9,931 nt of DNA from Thermoplasmata archaeon (GTDB lineage: Archaea; Thermoplasmatota; Thermoplasmata; Lutacidiplasmatales; UBA184): contig JAKAPG010000046.1 of NCBI GenBank assembly GCA_021823085.1, positions 1 to 9,931 on the forward strand. The letters are read 5' to 3'. The position numbers and the translations under genes were made by a program. Below the pieces are notes generated by a model. That model was not told the DNA's origin. It saw only the letters and a program-made list of their open reading frames with translations, and did no database searches. This document shows positions 1 through 6,007 of the stretch, piece after piece. Every line of letters starts with the position of its first letter. The first letter of the stretch is position 1.

Positions 1-70
1 GGAACGCACGGGCCATGACCGGCCGAAGATTCCGGGGGTAAATGTAGTTAGTGCCAATCCTACGACAGAG

Positions 71-411
71 TTAGGACCATATATCGTGGACCTCCGTCAG
101 AGCGCCGGGCGTTTTGTCGAAAGTGGGACCAGACCAATTGTCCCCTTGAATCAGTAGACTCGCCGACTTCGCCCCTCCACGTGGTGAAAGTCCCAGAGCC
201 GGAGAACCGGCTCGACTCGATTCCTGGCTCCCACCAAGTCAACGTCCTAAGAAATGTACTCTGACGACGAAAGGTAGATCTCGATCGCAGAGCCCCCGAC
301 GATCTCGACCCGGGTCTGAGACTCCTTCGCAAGCAGGGCGCCGAACGAGGCGATGCGGTCCTCGCGTTTGGGCGCGGATTCGATTACCCTGTCAAACTCG
401 ATCGCTTCCAT
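71..411 (-). pseudogene. Decayed nucleotidyltransferase gene, partner of the upstream winged-helix gene
   Basis: The reading frame begins around an ATG at 411 (453 and 510 are alternatives), overlapping the end of the regulator gene. It carries the nucleotidyltransferase start motif VEIVGGSAIEIY, then SSSEYIS, and stops at an amber codon at 249-247. Beyond it the same frame continues DVDLVG (the expected catalytic Asp-x-Asp), VEPVLRLWDF and VEGRSRRVY before a TGA at 153-151, then a TAA at 73-71. The family as I remember it has Gln and Trp at the first two stop positions, so CAG to TAG and TGG to TGA changes would explain them. Residual similarity in another frame below base 70 suggests a frameshift as well. 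The truncated product would have the GGS motif but no Asp-x-Asp, so no transferase activity is expected. The family (DUF6036-like, AbiEii-type fold) is named from memory. Programmed readthrough is less likely, given several stops. Confidence 0.7.
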
Positions 412-715
412 ACTTCGAGCTTGGCTTCGACCCAAGCTGAACAAGGAACTCATCCTTCTCGGCTCGAACTCGGGCTTGCCTGAGCGCCAAGCGTTCCCGG
501 AGAAAGTCACGAAGTAGCTCGTTCGTCAGCACCCAGCCCTCGGCGGAGTGGCCGGCGAGACCCTCCGGACCCTCCAGACTCTTCAGAATTCGAGTGACCT
601 GGATGGGTTCGGCTCCGATCGCCCGGGCGACCCGATACGCGGACTGGGCACGAGGCGTCGAGGCCAGATGTTCCAGTACTCGCGCACGAGTTTCGCTCCC
701 GAAAAGCGGATCCAT
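392..715 (-). CDS. Winged helix-turn-helix regulator (antitoxin-like)
   Basis: This gene encodes 107 residues. The N-terminal half (about 1-66) reads as a winged helix: FGSETRARVLEHLAS as helix 1, SAYRVARAIG as helix 2, EPIQVTRILKSLE as the recognition helix, then GWVLT as the wing. The C-terminal 40 residues are charged and helical (LRDFLRERLALRQARVRAEKD), suited to dimerisation or partner binding. Small proteins of this type commonly precede a nucleotidyltransferase gene and act as repressor or antitoxin. Here the downstream partner overlaps the end of the gene but is broken by stop codons, leaving the regulator intact. The ATG at 715 was chosen because a TATA-like sequence lies about 33 bases upstream and there is no ribosome-binding site, which fits a leaderless archaeal mRNA. 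DNA binding is inferred from fold pattern only; the true ligand is unknown. Confidence 0.75.
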   Translation of the reverse strand: MDPLFGSETRARVLEHLASTPRAQSAYRVARAIGAEPIQVTRILKSLEGPEGLAGHSAEGWVLTNELLRDFLRERLALRQARVRAEKDEFLVQLGSKPSSKYGSDRV

Positions 716-740
716 GGTCGATACACTCTGCGTCAGGCAT

Positions 741-755
741 TATACGTTTTGTATA
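741..755 (-). promoter_or_regulatory. TATA box overlapped by perfect palindrome, probable operator
   Basis: TATAC, five bases, GTATA form a perfect inverted repeat 26-40 bases before the ATG of the winged-helix gene. In this GC-rich sequence it is a conspicuous AT-rich island and sits where an archaeal TATA box is expected for a leaderless transcript. An inverted repeat on top of the TATA box is the usual layout for a site where a dimeric winged-helix repressor blocks TBP, so autoregulation by the adjacent gene is a reasonable inference. Confidence 0.55.
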
Positions 756-1250
756 TCATCATGGGTGAGGGGGTTGTGGGCAAGACGAGGCCCAGGAGAG
801 CCATGGACGGGTACGGGATTCGCCCCCGCAACACCTTGTGCGAAGGCTGGATCGTCTCCCAGATGGGCCGTCCGCCTACGACAAGTCGCACCTCCGAGAG
901 CTCTGGCGGGCCTTCCGGGGGAGCTGGCCCAGTCACTAGTTCCGCTGGGTTCGACGGGGCCCGGGCCGCTGGGGAGCTCCGGAGCCGTGAGGCGGGGGAC
1001 CGGCTGAGGGCTGTATGAAAGACAAGGCGCAACGCCCCCGATGGGATCTCGCCCGGGCGGTCGTGGCAGGGGATCCCCCACCCGCCCCCATCCGTGCTGG
1101 ACCTTCGAGGAAGGCGAGCCTCGCTCCGTCTTAGATGCTCGGCGCAGGAATCCCCCCGCGTCCCCCCCCGAGGGCCCGACGCGGAGAGGAAGAGGGCGGG
1201 GCGACCCTTGTCGGAGCTCGCGGCTGCTGCCGTCCTGACCGAGGTTGACC
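756..1250. other. Intergenic region without a convincing gene
   Basis: This stretch lies between the regulator promoter and the 3' end of the permease gene. Long open frames cross it, but their translations are Pro, Gly, Arg and Ser rich with no recognisable domain. The only structured element I see is a tRNA-like fold on the minus strand at 805-873. Part of 1140-1200 is very G/C-biased. No T-rich archaeal terminator is visible after the permease gene. Confidence 0.5.
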
Positions 1251-2123
1251 TCAGGTGGCGATCGCGTCGGACAACGCCCCGCCCACCGGCCCGACGTGCG
1301 ACCGGAGGGCGCGGGAGGCCAGCAGGAGGGCGAGCAGGACGAACACGACCGCCCAGGCGAGCAGGCCCAGCAGGTAGATTCCTACCGAGTAGGTGTACCC
1401 GTTCGTCCCGAAGAGGCTCATCCGCATGACGTTCACGGCGAGCGATATCGGATTGAACCCGACCAGGTACTGGAGCCAGGTCGGCATGATGTTCACGGGG
1501 TACATCGCGTTGGACGTGAGCAGGATGGGGAGCTGAAGGATGGTCACCACGCCGAAGTAGCTCTCGATCCGCTGGACGGCGAAGCCGAACGAAAGGAACA
1601 GGGAGGTGAAGGCGACGGACAGGATCAGCGCGGCACCCAGGAACTGCGCCGCGTCCAGCGCGGTCACGTTGGCCCCCACCTGGAGTCCGGCCACCCCCGG
1701 GACGTAGGCGAGGAGCAAGGCGAACCCGACCACCAGGAACGCGGGTATCAACGTCAGCATCCCTCGGAAGATCAGGGACGACAGGAAGACGGAGCGACGG
1801 GAGATCGGGGTCGAGAGGATGCGCTGGAGGATCCCCAGTTGCTTGTCGAAGATGATGCCCGTTCCGGAGAACATGGCCGCGGTCACGCTCGCGAAGGCCA
1901 CCATGCCCACGGCGAAGTATGAGAAGTAGGTCGGGGCGCCGGACAGCGCGGATGCGAGGACCCCAGCCGGCGTTCCCGGAGGGAGGAGCTTGCCCAGGTC
2001 GAACGCTTGACCGAACAGGATGAGATACAGGATCGGGCTCAGCAGGCCGGAAATCACCCACGTTGGGGCGCGGATCCAGCGAATGTACTCCCGGCGGATG
2101 AGGGAGAAGGCCGGAAGCATCAT
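1251..2123 (-). CDS. ABC-2 type transporter permease (DrrB-like)
   Basis: This gene encodes a 290-residue integral membrane protein, the normal size for an ABC-2 exporter permease. Hydrophobic segments lie at about residues 22-42, 66-88, 115-140, 162-184, 190-210 and 246-270, giving the expected six helices. The loop between segments 2 and 3 holds the typical FDKQLGILQRILSTPISR stretch that contacts the ATPase, and NAMYPVNIMPTWLQYLVGFNP precedes the last helix, as in DrrB/NodJ-like permeases. Its ATG at 2123 overlaps the stop of the ATPase gene in an ATGA arrangement, so the two are translationally coupled and should form one exporter. An in-frame extension to 2327 exists but would overlap the ATPase deeply and is Arg/Gly rich, so it was rejected. 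The substrate cannot be told from sequence; family members export drugs, lipids or polysaccharides. Confidence 0.93.
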   Translation of the reverse strand: MMLPAFSLIRREYIRWIRAPTWVISGLLSPILYLILFGQAFDLGKLLPPGTPAGVLASALSGAPTYFSYFAVGMVAFASVTAAMFSGTGIIFDKQLGILQRILSTPISRRSVFLSSLIFRGMLTLIPAFLVVGFALLLAYVPGVAGLQVGANVTALDAAQFLGAALILSVAFTSLFLSFGFAVQRIESYFGVVTILQLPILLTSNAMYPVNIMPTWLQYLVGFNPISLAVNVMRMSLFGTNGYTYSVGIYLLGLLAWAVVFVLLALLLASRALRSHVGPVGGALSDAIAT

Positions 2124-3223
2124 GCCGGTGCTCCCTCTGGCCCGTTCCCGGCCCCGTGCCCGGGGTTGCCGTTCGGCGCCTCCCCCTCTTCCCGGTACGC
2201 GTGGCCGGTCAGGTGGAGGAAGACCTCGTCGAGCGTCGGCTTGATGACCGTAACGCCGAGGATCTCGATGCCGGCCTGGGCCGCCGTCATGACCACCTTG
2301 GGTACGAGGGACTCCCCCCGCGAGCACTTGACGCGGAGCGAATCTCCCTGGCGGGAGATCGCGGTCACTCCGGGCAGGGGCGAGATCAGGGCGGTCGGGT
2401 CGGCCGAGCCCGCCGCCACGGAGAGAACAAGGGTGTCCCCCCCGACGCTATCCTTGAGCTGCTTGGGCGTGCCGAGCGCGATGATCTTCCCGTGGTCGAT
2501 GACGGCGATGCGATCGCACAGTTGGTCGGCCTCGTCCAAGTAGTGGGTGGTCATGAACACCGTGAGCCCCTGCGAGTCGCGAAGGTAACGGATGTACCGC
2601 CAGAATCCCGCGCGTCCTTGGGGGTCCAGCCCCAGGGTGGGCTCGTCCAGGAAGAGGAGCTTCGGTTTGTGCACCATCCCGACCGCCAGTTCGAGCCGCC
2701 GGCGCATACCGCCGGAGTACGTCTTCACGAACCGGTCCGCCGAGGTCGCGAGATCCATCTGCGCGAGCAGATCGTTGACATGGCCCCCGATCTGGCCGCT
2801 GGTGAGCCCGTAGAGCCCCGCCTCGATGAGCATGTTCTCCCGGCCGGTAAGCTCCTCATCGGCCGTGGACTTCTGGAACACGAGACCGATCTTCCGTCGG
2901 ACGTCGTTCGGGTGGGCCAGGACATCGATCCCTTCGATCCGGGCCCTACCCGAAGTGGGGTCGAGCAGGGTGGTCAGGATGGAGATCGTCGTGGTCTTCC
3001 CGGCGCCGTTCGGGCCGAGGAACCCGAAGATCTCCCCACGCCAGACCTGGAAGCCCACCCCATCGACCGCCACGGTCCCCTTGCCTCCGGCTTTCGGAGG
3101 GGGGTATATCATCCGGAGGTCCTGCGCATCGATGACGATCTGGTCCGCGACACCCCCGTGCGGAGCGGCCAAACCGCGTGGTTCAAGCGCGGGTTCGGGG
3201 GGTGACGAGGAAGGAGCGCTCAT
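2120..3223 (-). CDS. ABC transporter ATP-binding protein (DrrA-like)
   Basis: This gene encodes 367 residues with all the ATPase motifs in order: Walker A GPNGAGKT (70-77), Q-loop Gln117, signature YSGGM (169-173), Walker B LLFLDEP (189-195), D-loop GLDP, and switch His227 in FMTTHYLDEAD. After residue 255 comes a domain of about 85 residues ending in PTLDEVFLHLTGH, characteristic of DrrA/CcmA-like exporters of the ABC-2 class. The first 27 residues and the last 20 are Pro/Gly/Ala-rich tails that look disordered. The ATG at 3223 has no Shine-Dalgarno sequence but has a TATA-like box about 32 bases upstream. The gene ends inside the start codon of the permease gene, so both proteins are made from one transcript and presumably form a dimeric ATPase on the cytoplasmic face of the exporter. 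Confidence 0.95.
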   Translation of the reverse strand: MSAPSSSPPEPALEPRGLAAPHGGVADQIVIDAQDLRMIYPPPKAGGKGTVAVDGVGFQVWRGEIFGFLGPNGAGKTTTISILTTLLDPTSGRARIEGIDVLAHPNDVRRKIGLVFQKSTADEELTGRENMLIEAGLYGLTSGQIGGHVNDLLAQMDLATSADRFVKTYSGGMRRRLELAVGMVHKPKLLFLDEPTLGLDPQGRAGFWRYIRYLRDSQGLTVFMTTHYLDEADQLCDRIAVIDHGKIIALGTPKQLKDSVGGDTLVLSVAAGSADPTALISPLPGVTAISRQGDSLRVKCSRGESLVPKVVMTAAQAGIEILGVTVIKPTLDEVFLHLTGHAYREEGEAPNGNPGHGAGNGPEGAPA

Positions 3224-3250
3224 GGAGGCGCCGCCTCTATTCCATGAGGG

Positions 3251-3260
3251 GTTAAGCTTT
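3251..3260 (-). promoter_or_regulatory. TATA-like box for the ABC exporter operon
   Basis: On the minus strand AAAGCTTAAC is an AT-rich island centred about 32 bases before the ATPase start codon at 3223. The spacing matches the two other candidate leaderless promoters in this window. It places the predicted transcript start within a few bases of the ATG. No operator-like repeat is seen here. Confidence 0.45.
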
Positions 3261-3643
3261 GTCTAGCACCGGCGGGCCGGAGACCAGGGGACGCCACCGC
3301 CTGCCCGAGAGGCGAGTCGAACACTCTGAACTGAAGAAGCCCCACTCGCGGCACGAGCGTGCCCTCTCTCCCCCCAGGGTGGGCGGGGCCATGATGACCG
3401 TACCGAGGGAGACCCGGTCACACGCCGGCTAGCCTCTCCCATAGGTGGCTCGGCTATGGGGGCCCGACGCGGCCGTTGGCCCCGAGTCGGCCCTCCGGTA
3501 GAACCCAGGATAGGAGGGACCTCGCGGGCGGTCCGTCATGAGCGCCGGCGGCGGGAGGCGGGGGTGGGTCGAACGATAGGGTCTTCCGGGAGAGTTTGCC
3601 GGCCTCGGCGACCCGGTCGAGGACGGTGTCGATAGCCCCGACT
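3261..3643. other. Intergenic region with two hairpins, no convincing gene
   Basis: This region lies between the exporter promoter and the end of the acetyltransferase gene. Open frames here give low-complexity Pro/Gly/Ser-rich peptides and no domain. Two inverted repeats stand out: GGCAC with a four-base loop and GTGCC at 3350-3363, and CCCATAG with a nine-base loop and CTATGGG at 3438-3460, extendable by two pairs to 3436-3462. Neither is followed by a T-tract on either strand, so neither is a classic terminator. Confidence 0.4.
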
Positions 3644-4237
3644 CTAGGCGCCCGGCGGTCCGACCGAGCGTTCGAAGAAGAGGGCCTTCGCCACCGGGTG
3701 GGGCCAGTAGGAGGCAATCGGCCGGAACCCGAGTTCCTGATAGAACTCGATCGCGGCGCGCATCGACGGAAGGGTGTCGGCCCTGAGGGCGGCGTATCCG
3801 AGCTGCTGGGCCCGATCGATGAGCGCTCGGACGAACGGCCGGCCGAACTCCTTCCCACGGTAGTCCTCTCGCACGTAGATTCGCTTGATCTCTCCCAACC
3901 TGGGCTCAAGTTCCCGAAGCGCTCCACATGCGACCACGTCGCTCCCCTCCCGCCAGAGGAGGACCTCGCCTCGGGGTGGTCCGTAAGCGCCCGGCAGCTC
4001 GGCTGTGAGCTGGTCTATGAGGGAGAGGCCGGACCGAACCCTCGCCTGCAGCTCGGGACTGTGGTCCGAGTGGTCTGCCAGCCAGTCTCGGTACTCCTGG
4101 AACAACCCCCGGATCGTGCTCAGGTCCTTGGGCCAGTCCGCCCCGCGAACCTGAGCCGTTGTCGACGCCTCATGCCCTCGCGATTCCTGTGTGCTCACGG
4201 TCGGCCCTATGGCGGACGCCCCCCTCGGCTTAGGCAT
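3644..4237 (-). CDS. GNAT family N-acetyltransferase
   Basis: This gene encodes 197 residues with the GNAT core: VVACGALREL as strands 2-3 (101-110), IKRIYVREDYRGKEFG as strand 4 and the acetyl-CoA pyrophosphate loop (117-132), a following helix, LRADTLPSMRAAIEFYQELGFRP partly forming motif B (151-173), and a last strand KALFFERS. It would transfer an acetyl group from acetyl-CoA to an amine; the acceptor is not predictable. The fourth position of the usual RGxGxG loop is Glu130 instead of Gly, which is unusual. The ATG at 4237 is preceded closely by GGAGTG, a plausible ribosome-binding site; a GTG at 4198 is an alternative that would drop 13 residues lacking obvious fold. The first 30 residues look disordered. 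The gene stands alone, codirectional with the exporter pair but about 420 bases upstream of it. Confidence 0.88.
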   Translation of the reverse strand: MPKPRGASAIGPTVSTQESRGHEASTTAQVRGADWPKDLSTIRGLFQEYRDWLADHSDHSPELQARVRSGLSLIDQLTAELPGAYGPPRGEVLLWREGSDVVACGALRELEPRLGEIKRIYVREDYRGKEFGRPFVRALIDRAQQLGYAALRADTLPSMRAAIEFYQELGFRPIASYWPHPVAKALFFERSVGPPGA

Positions 4238-4773
4238 TTCACTCCGGGTGCGTTGATGCTGTACTTGCTGGAGGGAGTCCCAAGGCGCGGGTGACCGATG
4301 GCGCGGGGGTGTCCGCCGGTTCGAACCTTCGGTTCCGAGCGACGCACCGTCTCAGGTCGTTGCGTCGCGGACCTTGCCGGAAGCTTTGGACGGCCTCCAC
4401 GACGCCATAACCCAGGTAGGGCCAGTCCTTCGTCCTTGCGGATTTCAGCACGTCCTTGTCGCCCGACCCGCCCGTGGGAGCACGTCGAGCCCGGAGGCAC
4501 TCGGCTTTCTGGTCAAGCCGACGGCGCGCCGAAGGCGAGGCGGCCCTTCCGTCTCAACGTGTCGGGCACCACTTCGGCGAAGTTGAGCCCTCGATTCCGG
4601 CGGGCTCGACAGACCGACAACAGTCGCTCCGGGATCCGTGCCCAGTTCCACGACCGGCGGCCGCCCCAAATATTCCGCCGGAAAGCCGAGTGCCTACACT
4701 CGCGCACTGCTTTGCCCCTGCCCGGCCGGTCTCGCCCGACGCGAGCTCGCGGCCGGTCCCCACCGACATTGAG
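4238..4773. other. Divergent intergenic region, possibly decayed coding sequence
   Basis: This region separates the acetyltransferase gene from the rightward toxin-antitoxin genes. Several overlapping open frames exist on both strands but none has a recognisable full domain. On the minus strand, a segment near 4460-4370 reads GDKDVLKSARTKDWPYLGYG, and one near 4600-4560 reads RNRGLNFAEV, loosely like a helix-turn-helix of recombinases; they lie in different contexts and no complete gene can be built. An AT-rich AAATATT at 4668-4674 is the only other landmark. Confidence 0.3.
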
Positions 4774-4780
4774 AATTTAC
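4774..4780 (+). promoter_or_regulatory. Candidate TATA box for the MNT-HEPN-VapBC genes
   Basis: AATTTAC lies within the AT-rich run ACATTGAGAATTTACG, 35-41 bases before the TTG at 4815 and 41-47 before the GTG at 4821. The position fits a promoter giving a very short leader. It is the only AT-rich candidate close to the operon start, but the motif itself is weak. Confidence 0.35.
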
Positions 4781-4814
4781 GTCTGCGTGAGTCATTGCCT
4801 TCCCGTGCCATGAC

Positions 4815-5267
4815 TTGGTCGTGCGTGGAGTCGACATCCCGGAGTTGCATTGCTATCGGTGCGGGAATACGTGGACGCCGCGCGGCCCCTTCGTGAGAAC
4901 CTGCCCGAGATGCAAGTCAAAATACTGGGACGAGCCGAAGCTCCGTGTTCCGGGTTGGGGCGGGGGAGACGGAATCCCAGAGATCCTGGAGCCGTATCGT
5001 GTACAGATCGAGAAGATCGCCCGCCGCCATCATGTGCGAGAGATCCGGGTCTTCGGGTCCGTGGCTCGTCGACAGGCCTCGGACAAGAGCGATGTGGACT
5101 TGCTCGTCGAGTTCTACCGCTCCCAGCCCTCGAAGTTTGCTCTCCGTTCCCTCGACCCCGCCGCCGAACTCGAGCATCTCCTCGGACGTCGTGTGGACGT
5201 AGCGACCGAGTCCAGCCTTCATTGGTGGGTTCAGCCTCCGGTCGTCGCAGAAGCGGTACCCCTATGA
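4815..5267 (+). CDS. mntA: Zinc ribbon fused to minimal nucleotidyltransferase (MntA-like antitoxin)
   Basis: This gene encodes 150 residues in two parts. Residues 13-33 form a zinc ribbon with CYRC (Cys13, Cys16) and CPRC (Cys30, Cys33), followed by KSKYWDEPK, a common ribbon tail. From about residue 56 there is a minimal nucleotidyltransferase domain: VFGSVARRQASDKSDVDLLVEF gives GS (81-82), a ten-residue spacer and the metal-binding Asp93 and Asp95, and RRVDVA supplies the third carboxylate, Asp128. All catalytic residues are present. In characterised MNT-HEPN pairs the enzyme adds AMP to a Tyr of the HEPN toxin and silences it; the ATGA overlap with the HEPN gene supports that role. The start is TTG at 4815 or GTG at 4821, both before the first Cys pair; neither has a strong ribosome-binding site. 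The ribbon may bind nucleic acid, the partner or a regulatory site. Confidence 0.88.
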   Translation: MVVRGVDIPELHCYRCGNTWTPRGPFVRTCPRCKSKYWDEPKLRVPGWGGGDGIPEILEPYRVQIEKIARRHHVREIRVFGSVARRQASDKSDVDLLVEFYRSQPSKFALRSLDPAAELEHLLGRRVDVATESSLHWWVQPPVVAEAVPL

Positions 5268-5746
5268 CGGACCCCGAGCGCCGGGATCGGCTTCGGGTCT
5301 CGGCGATGATCGAGGCCGCCGAAGAGGCAAGGCGGGACGCGTCCGGGGGCAGCGAGAGTTTCGTGCAGGCGGACATAGTTCAGAAGGCGGTGCTCATTGA
5401 CCTGATCCACCTTACCGAATCGGCCGACAGGACTTCGACTTCCCTGAAGAAGCTCAATCCGCGAGTTCCGTGGGAACGATTGAACCGACTGCGGAATCAC
5501 GGTCCGGTCCATGAATACATCGAAGTCGACCTCGATGATCTCTGGGCGTTCGTACGCGTCGAATTGCCCCGACTTCGCAGGCGGCTCGAACGTATCGTCT
5601 ATCCGCTCCGGTCCGAGAGACAATCTGGGGTCGGGTCGTCACTCAGGTGCGAAGCCTCCCCGTGCCCTGCGTCTCGATCTGGGCGGCTCCTGGAAGCACC
5701 TCGCACCGTGTCGCGGGGCAAGTCTCATGTCGACCGAGTGCTGTGA
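5264..5746 (+). CDS. hepT: HEPN domain protein (HepT-like / DUF86 toxin)
   Basis: This gene encodes 160 residues; the ATG overlaps the stop of the nucleotidyltransferase gene by four bases. Residues 8-112 are the helical HEPN fold. KAVLIDLIHLTESADR (41-56) is the central helix and LRNHGPVHEYIEVDLDDLW (76-94) holds the active-site motif: Arg77, five residues, His83, then Glu84 and Tyr85. Arg and His form the ribonuclease centre of this family, and the Tyr of the H-x-Y triplet is the residue AMPylated by the partner enzyme in known systems. Common relatives have RN-x-x-VH-x-Y with four residues between Arg and His; here there is one more. The protein is predicted to be a dimeric RNase. Residues after about 115 form a Ser/Arg-rich tail without predicted structure, longer than I expect for the family. 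Confidence 0.88.
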   Translation: MTDPERRDRLRVSAMIEAAEEARRDASGGSESFVQADIVQKAVLIDLIHLTESADRTSTSLKKLNPRVPWERLNRLRNHGPVHEYIEVDLDDLWAFVRVELPRLRRRLERIVYPLRSERQSGVGSSLRCEASPCPASRSGRLLEAPRTVSRGKSHVDRVL

Positions 5747-5758
5747 AGTGTGTAGTCC

Positions 5759-6004
5759 ATGTCGACTCACACTGTGGCGTTGGACGCCGAAGCCTTCGCG
5801 GCGCTAAAGGCACAAAAACGCGCCGGTGAGTCGTTCAGCATGGTCATCAAGCGTCTGACCAAGCCATGGAGGCCCATCAGTGAGGCCGCGGGCGGCTGGT
5901 CGGACCTGACCCCGGAGGAACAGCAGGAGATGGACGACATCTATCGTCGTGTCGCGACCGCCGACCGGCGACGAGATGACACGATACGGGCTCTGTGGGG
6001 ATAG
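5759..6004 (+). CDS. vapB: VapB-like antitoxin (DUF217-type)
   Basis: This gene encodes 81 residues. The N-terminus THTVALDAEAFAALKAQK followed by GESFSMVIKRLT is the DNA-binding strand and two helices typical of short VapB antitoxins of archaea, which bind their own promoter as dimers. The C-terminal part (DLTPEEQQEMDDIYRRVATADRRR region, residues 49-72, ending in IRALWG) is the charged segment that in such proteins wraps around the PIN toxin and blocks its active site. The gene starts 12 bases after the HEPN stop and ends three bases before the toxin's start codon, and no TATA box is visible just upstream, so it is probably read from the same transcript as the MNT-HEPN pair. The ATG at 5759 is the only sensible start. 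Family naming is from memory of pattern, not a search. Confidence 0.85.
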   Translation: MSTHTVALDAEAFAALKAQKRAGESFSMVIKRLTKPWRPISEAAGGWSDLTPEEQQEMDDIYRRVATADRRRDDTIRALWG

Positions 6005-6007
6005 ACG

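Noticed and set aside
247..249. Amber codon read as pyrrolysine in the nucleotidyltransferase
   Set aside because: No pyrrolysine genes are visible, the position is not a catalytic Lys site, and the frame meets further TGA and TAA stops, which points to decay.
733..2061. Minus-strand open frame of 442 codons overlapping the permease gene
   Set aside because: It is Arg/Pro/Gly rich with no domain, and lies in another frame of a clear ABC-2 permease with six membrane helices. It is a by-product of high GC content.
2156..3205. Plus-strand open frame of 349 codons opposite the ATPase gene
   Set aside because: It mirrors the ATPase codons on the other strand and is rich in Arg, Asp, Glu and Gly without domain signatures, while the minus strand has every ABC motif.
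4308..4340. TTCGAA-containing stretch resembling a tRNA T-loop
   Set aside because: The flanking bases do not form a five-pair T-stem on either strand and no matching acceptor or anticodon arms were found.
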